Source: Shewanella sp. 10N.286.48.A6 (GTDB lineage: Bacteria; Pseudomonadota; Gammaproteobacteria; Enterobacterales; Shewanellaceae). Taken from it: 64,000 nucleotides of DNA. The stretch covers positions 186,001 through 250,000 of the forward strand of contig NZ_MCVI01000003.1 in the NCBI RefSeq assembly GCF_002873135.1, written 5' to 3'. The position numbers and the translations under genes are program-made. A model generated the notes under the pieces. The model saw nothing but the letters and a program-made list of their open reading frames with translations. It ran no database searches and had not been told where the DNA came from. Below are positions 1 to 11,265 of the stretch, one piece after another (positions within the stretch are counted from its first letter, which is position 1; the number at the start of each line of letters is the position of its first letter).

Positions 1-749
<749 letters not shown>

Positions 750-792
750 CTAAGGGGATTACAACGAAAAAGAGAAATTGGTACCTAGGTCA

Positions 793-2307
793 ATGGCAAA
801 GTTTATCACTTTATTTAAATTGCTCCCTAAAGTGCACCAAATTGCACTGTGTTCATTAGTTATTCTCACGATAGTTATCGTGTTATTCCCATCAGATAAT
901 GCCCAAGCATCCAAACAAGCTAACACTGGTACAGTTGATATTTCCGATAGAATTGGCATCCAAGCCCCTTCGTCTGAAGAAGGTCATGTCAGTAACAATG
1001 ACAAACAAAGCCAATACTCTGTACCGCTGGCCTTTAGAACCCCAACTCCGCCTGGAGGCAGCGCCCCAGCAAACACTATAACGGCAAGCAATAATGATGC
1101 TCAGCTTCGCCCTTCGCAAGAAAGTAATCCTATTGCTGATTTAAACCCATTAATGACAGCCTCAGACGGCTTATTAGCCACCCAAGCAGATGTTGAAAAT
1201 GCCGTACCCTATCGTGAAGCAGATTTACTGTCACATAAAACCTTTAAAGTCGCTAAAGGTGACACTTTTGGTGGCTTAGCCAATAGAGCAGGCTTAAGTC
1301 CAAAAGATGTTTATCAAATTACCCGTTTGCCTGTATCTAAGAAAAATTTACTCAAAATCATGCCCGGTGAAGAGATTATTGTCTCTAAAGATGCCCAAGA
1401 TGAAGTGACTCAAATTAGTTATCAAATGGACAAAGTCTCTACCCTATTGATTTCAAAGTTTGATGATAAATTCGAAGAAAAGGTCAATGTTAAGTCCATT
1501 ACCTTAGAAACGAAGTTCATCACCGCCAATATTAGTACTAATTTTTGGAGCGCTGCAGCCAGCGCCGGTTTATCAGCTAACCATATTATGCAACTTGCCA
1601 ACATTTTTGGTTGGGATATCGATTTCGCTCTAGATATACGTAAAGACGATCATTTCTCATTGATGTTTGAAGAAGAGTTTGTTGATGGCCAATTTATTGG
1701 TACCGGCAACATTTTAGCCGCCGAATTTGTTAACCAAGGTGAGCGCTACACAGCTGTACGTTATACCGATGGCGAATATTACTCAGAAACAGGCAGTAGC
1801 ATGCGAAAAGCCTTCCTTCGCTCACCTGTTGACTTTAAATATGTCAGCTCAAGCTTTAATCCGCGTCGCTTACACCCAGTCACAGGCCAGGTTAGAGCAC
1901 ACCGTGGCGTAGATTATGTGGCTGCTATTGGTACCCCTATTAAAGCTGCAGGTCGCGGTAAAGTGATTGAGTCAAGTTATAACAAATACAATGGTAACTA
2001 TGTCTTTATCAAGCATAACGATACCTACACCACTAAATATCTGCATCTAACAAAACGCAAAGTAAAACGTGGCGAAACCGTTAAGCAAGGGCAGATTATT
2101 GGTACTTTAGGAAAAACAGGTCGCGTTACTGGCGCTCACTTACATTACGAATTTATCGTTAATGGCGTGCATCGCAATCCAAGAACCATCAAGTTACCGC
2201 AATCTAAGCCAATTGATAAAAAAGAAAAAGCGCAGTTTGATATACTCAGCAAGCAAATAATGGCTAAAATTGAGCAAAACAAGCAGCAGCATTATGCCAG
2301 TAATTAA
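793..2307 (+). CDS. M23 family peptidoglycan DD-endopeptidase (MepM/YebA-like)
   Basis: Probable periplasmic murein endopeptidase that cuts D-Ala-mDAP cross-links during wall growth. There is an N-terminal membrane anchor around residues 15-35, a low-complexity linker, a LysM/OapA-like module near residues 140-210, and a C-terminal M23 domain. In the M23 domain the zinc ligands are visible in HRGVDY and in HLHYEF, with the intervening KYLHL strand. An upstream TTG at 778 is in frame, but ATG at 793 sits five bases after an AGG and gives a normal short cytoplasmic N-terminus, so it is preferred. The gene precedes anmK, which also acts in wall metabolism, and the pair may be cotranscribed. Confidence 0.9.
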   Translation: MAKFITLFKLLPKVHQIALCSLVILTIVIVLFPSDNAQASKQANTGTVDISDRIGIQAPSSEEGHVSNNDKQSQYSVPLAFRTPTPPGGSAPANTITASNNDAQLRPSQESNPIADLNPLMTASDGLLATQADVENAVPYREADLLSHKTFKVAKGDTFGGLANRAGLSPKDVYQITRLPVSKKNLLKIMPGEEIIVSKDAQDEVTQISYQMDKVSTLLISKFDDKFEEKVNVKSITLETKFITANISTNFWSAAASAGLSANHIMQLANIFGWDIDFALDIRKDDHFSLMFEEEFVDGQFIGTGNILAAEFVNQGERYTAVRYTDGEYYSETGSSMRKAFLRSPVDFKYVSSSFNPRRLHPVTGQVRAHRGVDYVAAIGTPIKAAGRGKVIESSYNKYNGNYVFIKHNDTYTTKYLHLTKRKVKRGETVKQGQIIGTLGKTGRVTGAHLHYEFIVNGVHRNPRTIKLPQSKPIDKKEKAQFDILSKQIMAKIEQNKQQHYASN

Positions 2308-2408
2308 CCTGTGATGCCGCGATTGAACTAGCGTTTCTCTAGTCACCCATTCCTTTGTTGGGCTAGTTTCATACAGAATCTAGCCCGCTTCATAAATGAG
2401 CCAATACC

Positions 2409-3521
2409 ATGGATAAACCTCAGTATTATATCGGTTTAATGTCAGGCACCAGTATGGATGGTGTCGATGCTGTTTTAGTTGATTTTAGCAATAACCAAAC
2501 CCGCTTAATCGCTACCTATACGGTAGCAATTCCAGAGCATGTTCTGCATCAATTACACCGTCTATGTAGTCCTAATAATGATGAACTGAACATTATGGGC
2601 CGCATGGACAGAAGTATGGGCTTACTGTTTGCACAGGCGGTCAACGAATTATTAGCAACCACCACTATTAATAAAGCCGATGTCATAGCCATTGGTAGTC
2701 ACGGCCAAACCATTCGCCACATGCCCAATCTTGAGCATGGTTTCAGCTTACAAATTGGTGATGCGGATACCATAGCGGTTACCACGGGTATTAACGTCAT
2801 TGCAGACTTTAGGCGCAAAGATATTGCCTTGGGCGGTCAAGGAGCGCCGTTAGTACCAGCATTTCATCAAGCGTTATTTGCTAAAGCTCACACACCACGG
2901 ATTATTTTAAATATTGGCGGCATTGCTAATATCACTTACTTGCCAGGGGAATCTGATCAGGTTATTGGATTTGATACAGGCCCAGGTAACACCCTCATGG
3001 ATGCATTCATTCTGCAACAGCAGCAGCTCAGTTTTGATGAATCAGGTCAATGGGCCGCATCAGGTAACACCAATGCCGAGTTATTAACTCACCTGTTAAC
3101 TCACCCGTACTTTTCGATGGCCTATCCTAAAAGCACTGGTAGAGAGCTATTTAATCATGCTTGGCTTGAACAGCAATTGGCTGATTTTTCTCATCTAGCA
3201 CTAGAGGATATTCAATCCACGCTACTTGATCTTAGCTGTCAGACAATCGCCAATGATATTAATCAACTCACGGATGCTGGCGATATTTTTGTTTGTGGCG
3301 GCGGCGCTTTTAACACTGAGTTGATGCAGCGTTTAGCCATGCTGGTGCCTAACTTTACCCTGTCAAGTACCACAGCAATCGGTATGGACCCCAAATGGGT
3401 TGAAGCCATCGCCTTTGCCTGGCTTGCTATGAGACATCACCACGGCTTAACGGCCAACTTACCCGCTGTGACTGGCGCAAGTAGAGCGGCGATCCTTGGC
3501 AGCTTTTACAGCGCTATTTAG
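2409..3521 (+). CDS. anmK: Anhydro-N-acetylmuramic acid kinase
   Basis: Phosphorylates and hydrates 1,6-anhydro-MurNAc to MurNAc-6-phosphate in peptidoglycan recycling. It is 370 residues, the usual family length. The N-terminal phosphate-binding loop reads [14 protein letters not shown], and [23 protein letters not shown] and VCGGGAFN are the further ASKHA-fold phosphate and sugar motifs. It lies about 100 bp downstream of the M23 endopeptidase gene on the same strand, so muropeptide cutting and recycling are neighbours here. Assignment is by clear family motifs. Confidence 0.96.
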   Translation: MDKPQYYIGLMSGTSMDGVDAVLVDFSNNQTRLIATYTVAIPEHVLHQLHRLCSPNNDELNIMGRMDRSMGLLFAQAVNELLATTTINKADVIAIGSHGQTIRHMPNLEHGFSLQIGDADTIAVTTGINVIADFRRKDIALGGQGAPLVPAFHQALFAKAHTPRIILNIGGIANITYLPGESDQVIGFDTGPGNTLMDAFILQQQQLSFDESGQWAASGNTNAELLTHLLTHPYFSMAYPKSTGRELFNHAWLEQQLADFSHLALEDIQSTLLDLSCQTIANDINQLTDAGDIFVCGGGAFNTELMQRLAMLVPNFTLSSTTAIGMDPKWVEAIAFAWLAMRHHHGLTANLPAVTGASRAAILGSFYSAI

Positions 3522-3768
3522 TAAGTGAATAGATAGCAATACTAGTACCTAAACTCGCTATCAAAACTCGATATCAAAGCGATGCATATAACTGAACAAA
3601 AGTGAGTAGGGTTTCACCCACAAGCTTTGTTCAGCGTTAATACTTTTTCTTTAAATTCCCTCTCTTGTACAAAGTCACATTGTAATAACGGTAAATTACT
3701 GCTTAACTCTTTGTAGTGATTAATTTTTGTTCGTACAGCAGTATTCAATTTAAATTAAGGAAGGTTAA

Positions 3769-4473
3769 ATGAGTATTTCGCAAAAAATGTTTGCAGAGTT
3801 TCTAGGAACCTTATGGTTAGTGTTAGGCGGCTGTGGTAGTGCGGTATTGGCCGCGGCTTTTCCTGAAGTAGGTATTGGGCTATTGGGCGTATCCTTAGCT
3901 TTTGGTTTAACCGTACTCACCATGGCATTTGCCATTGGTCATATTTCTGGCTGCCATCTAAATCCAGCAGTTTCATTTGGTTTATGGGCTGGGGGTCGCT
4001 TCCCCGCATCTGAGCTAGCGCCCTATATTATTGCCCAAGTGGCTGGCGGTATTGCTGGCGCAGGTATTTTATACCTTATTGCCACAGGTCAAGATGGCTT
4101 TAGTTTAGCAGGCGGTTTTGCCTCAAATGGTTTTGGTGAGCACTCTCCTGGTGGCTACAGTTTAACGGCGGTATTAATTACTGAAGTGGTAATGACGTTA
4201 TTCTTTTTATTAATCATCTTAGGTGCCACAGACTCTCGTGCTCCTGCGGGGTTTGCCCCGATTGCGATTGGTTTAGGGCTAACGTTAATTCATTTGATCA
4301 GTATTCCAGTATCAAATACCTCAGTTAACCCTGCTCGTAGCACTGGGCCTGCATTATTTGTCGGCGATTGGGCGGTATCTCAGCTGTGGTTATTTTGGCT
4401 TGCACCCATTGCAGGGGCGATTATTGCAGGTTTGATTTATCGCTTTTTTGAAAAGCCAGCTGACAATACATAA
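3769..4473 (+). CDS. aqpZ: Aquaporin Z
   Basis: Inner-membrane water channel of the MIP family, 234 residues with six predicted membrane helices. Both half-helix NPA signatures are present: HLNPAVSFG near residue 64 and [11 protein letters not shown] near residue 186. The arginine of the selectivity filter directly follows the second NPA, and the His/Cys pattern around the first fits the AqpZ water-specific branch rather than GlpF. An AAGGAAGG-like ribosome-binding site stands just before the ATG. The gene is alone on its transcript, closed by a strong hairpin at 4503. Confidence 0.94.
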   Translation: MSISQKMFAEFLGTLWLVLGGCGSAVLAAAFPEVGIGLLGVSLAFGLTVLTMAFAIGHISGCHLNPAVSFGLWAGGRFPASELAPYIIAQVAGGIAGAGILYLIATGQDGFSLAGGFASNGFGEHSPGGYSLTAVLITEVVMTLFFLLIILGATDSRAPAGFAPIAIGLGLTLIHLISIPVSNTSVNPARSTGPALFVGDWAVSQLWLFWLAPIAGAIIAGLIYRFFEKPADNT

Positions 4474-4502
4474 GCACACTCATTAGCCACTGAGTCACGA
4501 AT

Positions 4503-4534
4503 AAAAGAGCACCTTGAGTGCTCTTTTCTTTTTC
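4503..4534 (+). terminator. Intrinsic terminator of aqpZ
   Basis: A 10-bp perfect stem (AAAAGAGCAC paired with GTGCTCTTTT) with a five-base loop is followed by a T-rich run. It starts 30 bp after the aqpZ stop. Confidence 0.85.
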
Positions 4535-4655
4535 AATCTAAAAGTCGATGTTATCATGAGCCACCGACGGGATTTGGTAACGCTAAAGCTTGCTCTTTAA
4601 CTGCTCAATTTAGCCAATACCGCAACCTATTTACTTATTTTATTGAGAATACACC

Positions 4656-5042
4656 ATGAGTAGCAAATCAAAATCTATTGCCGACCAATTAAACATGACC
4701 CCAGAAGCAAGATACGATTACCTTGTTGAGCAAGTTAAGCAAGAGCAGCAAATCTGGAGCCTACAAGATCAAGATGGCTGCGTGATGCTCACCACTGAAG
4801 ATGAAGATTGTATTCCAATGTGGCCTTCTGAAGATGCGGCAAAATTATGGGCTGTTGATGAATGGAGTGATTGTGAACCTTTATCAATTCCACTTAATGA
4901 ATTTCAACAGCGTTGGGTAAGCGGTATGGAAGAAGATGATTTATTCATTGCCGTATTCCCAGTTCATGAAGATTTGGGTGTAGTGATCCCACCATTTGAA
5001 CTTGATTCACGTTTAACGCCGAAAAAGCAATCAAAGCACTAA
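4656..5042 (+). CDS. DUF2750 domain protein
   Basis: A 128-residue soluble, acidic protein of unknown function. It fits the DUF2750 family: an N-terminal helix-forming region followed by a W-rich core (QIWSLQDQDGC, PMWPSEDAAKLWA) that reads like the SUKH/immunity-type fold described for related small families. There is no signal peptide or membrane segment. It is followed 59 bp later by a small membrane protein on the same strand, and the two may share a transcript that ends at the hairpin at 5610. No enzymatic motif is seen. Confidence 0.75.
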   Translation: MSSKSKSIADQLNMTPEARYDYLVEQVKQEQQIWSLQDQDGCVMLTTEDEDCIPMWPSEDAAKLWAVDEWSDCEPLSIPLNEFQQRWVSGMEEDDLFIAVFPVHEDLGVVIPPFELDSRLTPKKQSKH

Positions 5043-5101
5043 CTCTTAAGCAAAACATAATTCTTAAGCACAAACATAATACTTTAATACAGATATAAAC
5101 C

Positions 5102-5587
5102 ATGACAGATAAAAATGTGACCACAAGCGAGATATGCCCTGATAAAGATAATACTCCCGCAATGGAGCAAAGCGCTGAAAGCCAAACTAAAGCTGTTTTC
5201 CCTAAAAGGTTAATGGCTTTATTGGCGGTCTACGTTATCTCGTCCGTCAGCGGTTTAATGGCCCAGCAAGGTGTATTGCTCTGTATATTGACCTTAATGA
5301 TGGTGCTCGGTATTACAGGACGTCAAAAAGCGGCTTTATACATGCTTCGTGGCTACGGGATCTTGCAGCTGGCCTTATATAGCATGCTACCTGTCATTAT
5401 GTATGATCCTGACAACTTAGTCGCTGGGCCGACTACTTTTGATTTTGGCTTTATGCAAATGGTACTGCCTGATTGGATTATCTTTACAGCGCTAATTATT
5501 TTGGCATTAATCCAAGTGTGGATTAGCTTTAATGCAAAAGTGCTGAAGTGGTTTAAGCCGCGGATGAACTTCAATATTATTAGTTGA
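5102..5587 (+). CDS. Small multi-pass membrane protein, function unknown
   Basis: 161 residues. The first 35 or so are polar and probably cytoplasmic. After these come about four hydrophobic segments (near residues 38-55, 58-75, 80-105 and 120-145), then a basic tail. No recognised motif was found. It is placed directly after the DUF2750 gene and convergent with erpA, sharing the bidirectional terminator at 5610-5637. I do not recognise a named family; a small Shewanella-type conserved membrane protein is the best description. Confidence 0.65.
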   Translation: MTDKNVTTSEICPDKDNTPAMEQSAESQTKAVFPKRLMALLAVYVISSVSGLMAQQGVLLCILTLMMVLGITGRQKAALYMLRGYGILQLALYSMLPVIMYDPDNLVAGPTTFDFGFMQMVLPDWIIFTALIILALIQVWISFNAKVLKWFKPRMNFNIIS

Positions 5588-5609
5588 TTTGATAGTCAAT
5601 TTAAGACAC

Positions 5610-5637
5610 AAAAAAGCCGTCACATGACGGCTTTTTT
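5610..5637. terminator. Bidirectional intrinsic terminator
   Basis: A perfect hairpin with AAAAAAGCCGTCA on one side and TGACGGCTTTTTT on the other gives an A-run and a T-run flanking a GC-rich stem. It therefore ends transcription of the convergent genes on both sides. Confidence 0.88.
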
Positions 5638-5656
5638 ATTGGTCTCAGTTTAGCTA

Positions 5657-6007
5657 TTAAACTGAGAAACTGGCCCCACAACCACAGGTTGTTGTTGCAT
5701 TTGGGTTTTTCACGAAGAAACGTGACCCTTCTAAGCCTGAAGTGTAGTCAACTTCACCGCCAACAAGATATTGAAGACTCATAGGATCAACAACCAGTTG
5801 TACCCCTTGCTTTTCAATAGTGAAGTCACCTTCATTCACTTTTTCATCAAAAGTAAAACCATACTGGAAACCTGAACAACCGCCTCCAGTTACGTATACT
5901 CGAAGTTTTAATTCAGGATTCTGCTCTTCTTCTAGCAGCCCTTTAACTTTAGTTGCCGCAGCATCGGTAAATTGGATTGGCATTGCTGCATCTGTTTGTT
6001 CAGTCAT
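5657..6007 (-). CDS. erpA: Iron-sulfur cluster insertion protein ErpA
   Basis: A-type carrier that receives [2Fe-2S]/[4Fe-4S] clusters and delivers them to targets such as IspG/IspH. It is 116 residues. The three conserved cysteines of the HesB/IscA fold are visible: one in [11 protein letters not shown] (near residue 44) and two in CGCGASF at the C-terminus. The N-terminal [12 protein letters not shown] stretch is typical of ErpA. It is monocistronic and convergent with the membrane protein gene at 5102. Confidence 0.95.
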   Translation of the reverse strand: MTEQTDAAMPIQFTDAAATKVKGLLEEEQNPELKLRVYVTGGGCSGFQYGFTFDEKVNEGDFTIEKQGVQLVVDPMSLQYLVGGEVDYTSGLEGSRFFVKNPNATTTCGCGASFSV

Positions 6008-6086
6008 TACTACCTCTAACTTCAGTTTCAGATCGGGATTATCTATTACCTGACTAATTTGTTCAAGTATTACCCTTAGTTCTTTT

Positions 6087-6800
6087 TTAGCTTTCTAGTA
6101 ACTCTGCGATATCGAACGTTTGCTCAATACGTCCACCTCGTACCCCGCGGGCAGCTGAGACTAGCACTACCGCTTTTACACGTTGTAAAGCAAAGCCTTC
6201 AGGCAGGTTCATTTCAGTATCAAATATTTGAAAGTAGCGAAAACCAAATGCAAATTTTTCAATATCAATGTCAGATAATGAAATTTCAACTTGCTGTTCA
6301 TGTTGTAAACCCACCAACACAATATCTGCAACCCCTTTAACGCTGGTTTTACGCTTTTGGTTTTGGGTCAAAATTAATCTTAATTGATAACTATTGGCGA
6401 CTAAGCCTTTTGACAGTTCGAGACCATGGATAGCAATGCCATCCACCTCTTTTTCTGGTGACACTAAGCTGCGATAAAATGCTAACTCTTGTTCGATAGT
6501 TTTTTGCTGTTGCAGTTGTTCTTTGAACATGGTTTGCATGTTGCTATTGGCTTTTTCAGCAATTGATACTGCCATTTCAAGCCGTGAAATCACCAGAGAT
6601 TGTTTCTGGTAAGCCGTTTGTAATGCCTGAATTTCTTCCGCATTAAGCTCGGGTTCTATCACTTCTGACATAACAAAATGTTGGCTCAGCACCCCAATGG
6701 TGAAACTAATCACAATCAGCCCAAATAAATACAGACCTGAAGTGCGCTTTTTTCGTTCTAAAACTTGCAAGCGGTTCAGCAAGCGACGATAATTTAACAT
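6087..6800 (-). CDS. DUF6776-type membrane-anchored protein
   Basis: 237 residues: a short basic N-terminus, one membrane segment (about residues 22-45), a periplasmic coiled coil (about 55-110) and a C-terminal beta-rich domain. It matches my memory of the DUF6776 family found beside erpA in Shewanella and relatives. No catalytic motif was seen. The arrangement (anchor, coiled coil, globular end) suggests a structural or scaffolding role in the envelope, but that is inference. It lies between erpA and the divergent clc gene. Confidence 0.65.
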   Translation of the reverse strand: MLNYRRLLNRLQVLERKKRTSGLYLFGLIVISFTIGVLSQHFVMSEVIEPELNAEEIQALQTAYQKQSLVISRLEMAVSIAEKANSNMQTMFKEQLQQQKTIEQELAFYRSLVSPEKEVDGIAIHGLELSKGLVANSYQLRLILTQNQKRKTSVKGVADIVLVGLQHEQQVEISLSDIDIEKFAFGFRYFQIFDTEMNLPEGFALQRVKAVVLVSAARGVRGGRIEQTFDIAELLES

Positions 6801-6867
6801 TAGGTAACAAGCCTTTAATAAAATACAATGCTAACAATATGCCCACAGATGGAAGTTAGGCAATAAA

Positions 6868-8592
6868 GTGCAATTCAAGTTTAGTAAAGCCGCTATTATT
6901 CACACCAAAGCAGTTACACGCAAATATCTTCGTAACGATTTGAGAGATAAACTTTCTCAAGCGAAAATTAGTGTGCAACTTTGTGCGTTAGCGCTTCTAT
7001 TTGCTCTCATTACCTCCGGTGTGATCATCTTATTTCGCTTAACCTTGAACTGGGCACAAGTGTATACCCTTGCTGAAGCCACCCATTTCACTGACACAGT
7101 CAGTGATTGGCGCACTTACTTACCCATTTTAGGCGCATTACTTATTTGGTTGGTGGCTGGTATTGGTTCCAAACGCTATCGCCGTATGGGCATTGCCTAT
7201 GTCTTACACCGATTCAAATTACATTACGGCAAAGTGCCGTTACCATCGGCTGCGGGTCAGTTTTTTCAAGCATTAATTGCGCTAGTGGCAAATTTTTCAG
7301 TGGGTAAAGAAGGCCCAGCTATTCACCTTGGCGCGGTGAGCGCGAGCTTTTTAGCTGAAAAATTTAAATTGCCTGACAACAGTGTGCGCATTATGTGTGC
7401 CAGTGGCATTGCTGCAGGTATCGCCGCCATTTTTAACGCGCCATTAGCCGCTGTATTATTTGTATTTGAAGTGATTGTGCGCGAATACAAGATTCATTAC
7501 TTCTTTCCGATCATGCTTTCAGCCATATGTGGTGCATTATCAAGCCAGTTAGTTTTCGGCAATATTCATGAATATGACTTAATCAACGTCACTCGTATTC
7601 CGTTAGATCAATACCCAATTCTTGCCATAGGCGGTATCGTTTTAGGCTGCACTGCGGCGCTGTTTAATCACTCATTACTTAAAATGACCGCCATTGGTCA
7701 GCATTGGCCTTTAATTTATCGATTAATGATTGCCGCGGTCATCACCACCTTAATCGGCTTAATACTGCCACAAGCACTAGGCTCTGGTGATTTAGCCATT
7801 GAAGCCGCCATTAGCGAGCATCCAAGTTTATGGTTTTTAGGCGCATTGCTTGTGGCTAAAATAATCGCCACCATTGCTGCAATCAGTTTTGGCATTCCTG
7901 GTGGCTTAATTGGCCCCTTGTACGGAATAGGGGCATTAATTGGCGCCATGTTAGCCCTTGTTAGTGCGATTTTTTTCCCGTCAATTGCGCCTTATGTTGG
8001 CCTTTATACCGTGATCGGAATGACGGCGATGATGGGGGTGTGTTTAAGTGCGCCACTAGCCGCATTAGTGGCACTATTAGAGCTCACCAATGACGCTGCG
8101 ATTATTTTACCTGCCATGTTTGTCACTATCCCCGCCTTTTTGATTGCCTATCAGGGCTTTAATACCAATTCGGTTTTTTTAAAACAATTGGACATTATGG
8201 GGCTTGGCTATAAAGTGCCGCCGGTTAATCTTGGGCTGCAAAAGAAAGGCGTACGGGCGCTGATGGATAAACGCTTTGTGATCGTTAATGACGATAATGA
8301 CTTACTGCTTGAAGTCATGAAACGTGCGCAAGGCCGCCCAGTGATGGTACGTAATGCTGATAACCAAATTGAAATGCTCAGCCTTGAGATGCAGTCCTTT
8401 GAAGATAAAACCACCCTTTCACGGCATTTGATGCACGGCGTTGCTGATACCGCAACCTTAAATGAAGTGTACGAGCTATTGTCACTAAAACGCAGTGGTG
8501 AAGTGTATATTTATCAGAATAATACCAATAATGTCGTTGGGGTCATTAGCTGGGCAAACCTATGGCAAGAAATCCGTTCTGGGCAAGTATAA
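6868..8592 (+). CDS. ClC-family chloride channel/transporter with C-terminal CBS region
   Basis: 574 residues with a ClC core of about ten membrane helices (roughly 35-435) and a soluble C-terminal CBS-like region (about 455-574). The selectivity motif GKEGPAIHLG carries the gating glutamate. The conserved NAPLAAVLFVFEV segment has Val where proton-coupled exchangers have their second, internal-gate glutamate, which favours a ClcB- or channel-like member over a strict H+/Cl- antiporter. Translation starts at GTG 6868 with a TTAGG-type site upstream. It is divergent from the DUF6776 gene. Confidence 0.9.
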   Translation: MQFKFSKAAIIHTKAVTRKYLRNDLRDKLSQAKISVQLCALALLFALITSGVIILFRLTLNWAQVYTLAEATHFTDTVSDWRTYLPILGALLIWLVAGIGSKRYRRMGIAYVLHRFKLHYGKVPLPSAAGQFFQALIALVANFSVGKEGPAIHLGAVSASFLAEKFKLPDNSVRIMCASGIAAGIAAIFNAPLAAVLFVFEVIVREYKIHYFFPIMLSAICGALSSQLVFGNIHEYDLINVTRIPLDQYPILAIGGIVLGCTAALFNHSLLKMTAIGQHWPLIYRLMIAAVITTLIGLILPQALGSGDLAIEAAISEHPSLWFLGALLVAKIIATIAAISFGIPGGLIGPLYGIGALIGAMLALVSAIFFPSIAPYVGLYTVIGMTAMMGVCLSAPLAALVALLELTNDAAIILPAMFVTIPAFLIAYQGFNTNSVFLKQLDIMGLGYKVPPVNLGLQKKGVRALMDKRFVIVNDDNDLLLEVMKRAQGRPVMVRNADNQIEMLSLEMQSFEDKTTLSRHLMHGVADTATLNEVYELLSLKRSGEVYIYQNNTNNVVGVISWANLWQEIRSGQV

Positions 8593-8737
8593 TTGGCGTG
8601 AGATCTTAAATAACAGAAATAATCATTAGCATGATTTAATATTGGTTCACTCTCTGTTAAAATCTCGCCTCAGCCACCCTACATAACCACTGAGTAGATA
8701 GTTCTATTTACTCGCCTAATAATTGGAAATCAGGCTG

Positions 8738-9757
8738 ATGACACAGTTTACAGGTTCTCACATCCTTTCAGTTAACCAACTGAATATTGATTCAATCAAC
8801 ACTATTTTCAACGTTGCCAATGATATGACCCCTTATGCACTTCGTGAAAAACGAACCAAAGTGCTTGATGGCGCCATTTTAGGTAATTTATTTTTCGAAC
8901 CTAGTACTCGCACTCGAGTCAGCTTCGGTTGCGCATTTAATTTACTTGGTGGCAACGTAAGAGAAACCGTCGGCATGGGCTCATCCTCATTGTCTAAAGG
9001 TGAATCACTTTACGATACTGCAAGAGTATTATCGACTTATTCAGATGTTATCGCTATGCGCCACCCGGACGCTTTTTCAGTTAAAGAATTCGCAAAAGGC
9101 AGCCGCGTTCCTGTGATAAATGGCGGTGATGGCGCTAACGAGCACCCGACACAGGCTTTATTGGATTTATTTACCATTCAAAAAGAATTGGGGCATCACG
9201 GACAAGATATCAGCGGCATGCACATTGCCATGGTCGGTGATTTAAAACATGGTCGCACGGTACATTCCTTGTCACGTTTGTTATGCATGTATAAAGATGT
9301 GAAGTTCACATTAATTTCACCAACTGACTTAGCAATGCCTGACTATGTGATCAGTGACATTGAAAATGCTGGTCATCAGATCACAATTACAGATCAGCTA
9401 GAAGGTAATTTACATCAGGCTGATATACTCTATTTAACTCGCATTCAGGAAGAGCGATTCCCTTCACAAGATGAAGCGGATAAATATCGCGGAAAATTCC
9501 GTTTAAATCACAGTATTTACACCAAACACTGTAAATCTAACACTGTGATAATGCATCCATTGCCAAGAGACTCTCGTGCTCAAGCCAATGAATTAGATAA
9601 TGATTTAAATAGCCATCCTAGTCTGGCAATTTTCAGACAAGCTGATAATGGCTTACTTATAAGAATGGCACTTTTTGCTCTAACACTTGGGGTTGAAAAT
9701 CAACTACAACAATACGAGTGCCCCGTTAATTGGTATTCACGCAAAGCCGATAAATAA
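8738..9757 (+). CDS. pyrB: Aspartate carbamoyltransferase, catalytic subunit
   Basis: Condenses carbamoyl phosphate with aspartate to N-carbamoyl-aspartate, the first committed pyrimidine step. 339 residues from the ATG at 8738; an in-frame TTG at 8723 is less likely. The carbamoyl-phosphate loop FEPSTRTRVSF, the HPTQALLDL segment and the C-terminal MHPLPRD aspartate-binding motif are all present. No pyrI regulatory gene follows, so this appears to be the single-gene type of about 340 residues rather than the enteric pyrBI pair. hemL starts 27 bp after its stop. Confidence 0.92.
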   Translation: MTQFTGSHILSVNQLNIDSINTIFNVANDMTPYALREKRTKVLDGAILGNLFFEPSTRTRVSFGCAFNLLGGNVRETVGMGSSSLSKGESLYDTARVLSTYSDVIAMRHPDAFSVKEFAKGSRVPVINGGDGANEHPTQALLDLFTIQKELGHHGQDISGMHIAMVGDLKHGRTVHSLSRLLCMYKDVKFTLISPTDLAMPDYVISDIENAGHQITITDQLEGNLHQADILYLTRIQEERFPSQDEADKYRGKFRLNHSIYTKHCKSNTVIMHPLPRDSRAQANELDNDLNSHPSLAIFRQADNGLLIRMALFALTLGVENQLQQYECPVNWYSRKADK

Positions 9758-9784
9758 TTGGCTAACGACTTAAAAGGATTACAC

Positions 9785-11077
9785 ATGACCCGCTCAGAAG
9801 CGCTTTTTGAACAGGCTAAACAAACCATCCCTGGTGGCGTTAACTCTCCAGTCCGTGCATTTAATGGTGTCGGTGGCTCGCCACTGTTTATCGAAAAAGC
9901 CGATGGTGCATATATCTTTGACGCTGATGGTAAAAAATACATCGATTACGTTGGTTCTTGGGGCCCAATGATCCTTGGCCACAATCACCCACAAATTCGC
10001 CAAGCAGTATTAGACGCTGTGGAAAATGGCCTTTCATTTGGTGCGCCGACTGAACTTGAAGTCAAAATGGCTGAAAAAGTGATTGAGATGGTGCCATCAA
10101 TTGAACAAGTTCGTATGGTAAGTTCTGGTACTGAAGCGACCATGAGTGCGATTCGTTTAGCACGTGGCTTCACTAACCGTGACAAAATCCTTAAATTTGA
10201 GGGTTGTTACCATGGCCATGCTGACTGTTTATTAGTAAAAGCAGGTTCTGGCGCGTTAACTTTAGGTCAACCTAGCTCACCAGGTATCCCTGAAGATTTT
10301 GCAAAGCACACACTTACCGCGGTTTATAACGACCTAGATTCAGTACGTGCTATCTTCGAGCAACACCCTGAAGCGATTTCTTGTATTATTCTTGAGCCAG
10401 TTGCTGGCAACATGAACTGTATTCCTCCGGTTGCCGGCTTCTTAGAAGGCCTGCGAGCAATTTGTGATGAATTCGGCGCATTGATGATCATTGATGAAGT
10501 AATGACAGGCTTCCGCGTGTCTAAAAGCGGCGCTCAAGGTCACTACAATGTGAAACCAGATCTTACTACCCTAGGTAAAGTAATCGGTGGCGGCATGCCA
10601 GTGGGCGCTTTTGGTGGTCGTAAAGATGTGATGCAGTTTATTGCACCTACTGGCCCAGTTTACCAAGCAGGTACTTTATCAGGTAACCCAATTGCGATGA
10701 CTGCAGGTCTTGCACAAATGGAAGCCCTTTGCCAAGACGGTCTTTATGACGAGTTAGCAGCAAAAACTAAACGTATTGCAGAAGGCTTTAAAGCCGCTGC
10801 AGACAAGCACGGTATACCACTTAACATTAACTATGTTGGCGGCATGTTTGGCTTCTTCTTCACTGAAGACACCAGCCCTATTACTAGTTTTGATCAAGTG
10901 ACTAAGTGCAACATGGAGCATTTCCGTAACTTCTATCACCTTATGCTAGATGAAGGCGTTTACTTAGCACCAAGTGCTTATGAAGCAGGCTTCTTATCAA
11001 TGGCTCATGGCGAAGAAGAACTTGAAATGACCCTAGCGGCAGCAGATAAAGCTTTTGCGGCGTTAAAAGCACTGTAA
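9785..11077 (+). CDS. hemL: Glutamate-1-semialdehyde 2,1-aminomutase
   Basis: PLP enzyme converting glutamate-1-semialdehyde to 5-aminolevulinate in the C5 haem pathway. 430 residues from ATG 9785, which follows an AAGGA site at seven bases; the in-frame TTG at 9758 lacks one. The PLP lysine lies in [12 protein letters not shown], the substrate region in [10 protein letters not shown], and the phosphate-binding [10 protein letters not shown] loop is intact. It ends at a strong terminator. Confidence 0.96.
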   Translation: MTRSEALFEQAKQTIPGGVNSPVRAFNGVGGSPLFIEKADGAYIFDADGKKYIDYVGSWGPMILGHNHPQIRQAVLDAVENGLSFGAPTELEVKMAEKVIEMVPSIEQVRMVSSGTEATMSAIRLARGFTNRDKILKFEGCYHGHADCLLVKAGSGALTLGQPSSPGIPEDFAKHTLTAVYNDLDSVRAIFEQHPEAISCIILEPVAGNMNCIPPVAGFLEGLRAICDEFGALMIIDEVMTGFRVSKSGAQGHYNVKPDLTTLGKVIGGGMPVGAFGGRKDVMQFIAPTGPVYQAGTLSGNPIAMTAGLAQMEALCQDGLYDELAAKTKRIAEGFKAAADKHGIPLNINYVGGMFGFFFTEDTSPITSFDQVTKCNMEHFRNFYHLMLDEGVYLAPSAYEAGFLSMAHGEEELEMTLAAADKAFAALKAL

Positions 11078-11091
11078 TCGCCCGATAAAAT

Positions 11092-11128
11092 AAAAGGGGT
11101 TGATAGCATTGCTATCAACCCCTTTTTT
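11092..11128 (+). terminator. Intrinsic terminator of hemL
   Basis: A long perfect stem (AAAAGGGGTTGATAGC with its complement) has a three-base loop and a T-run. It begins 15 bp after the hemL stop. Confidence 0.9.
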
Positions 11129-11265
11129 AACCAAATAAGAACAAAGTTGCAACAACCCTGTTTATGTGATGAAATTCCGCGCACTGAAACAAACCAATAT
11201 TAACTTGGTTTGCCTACTTTCATTTTAGCAATCTAGCTTTGCTAAGCAGCAATGGAAATATCAAT

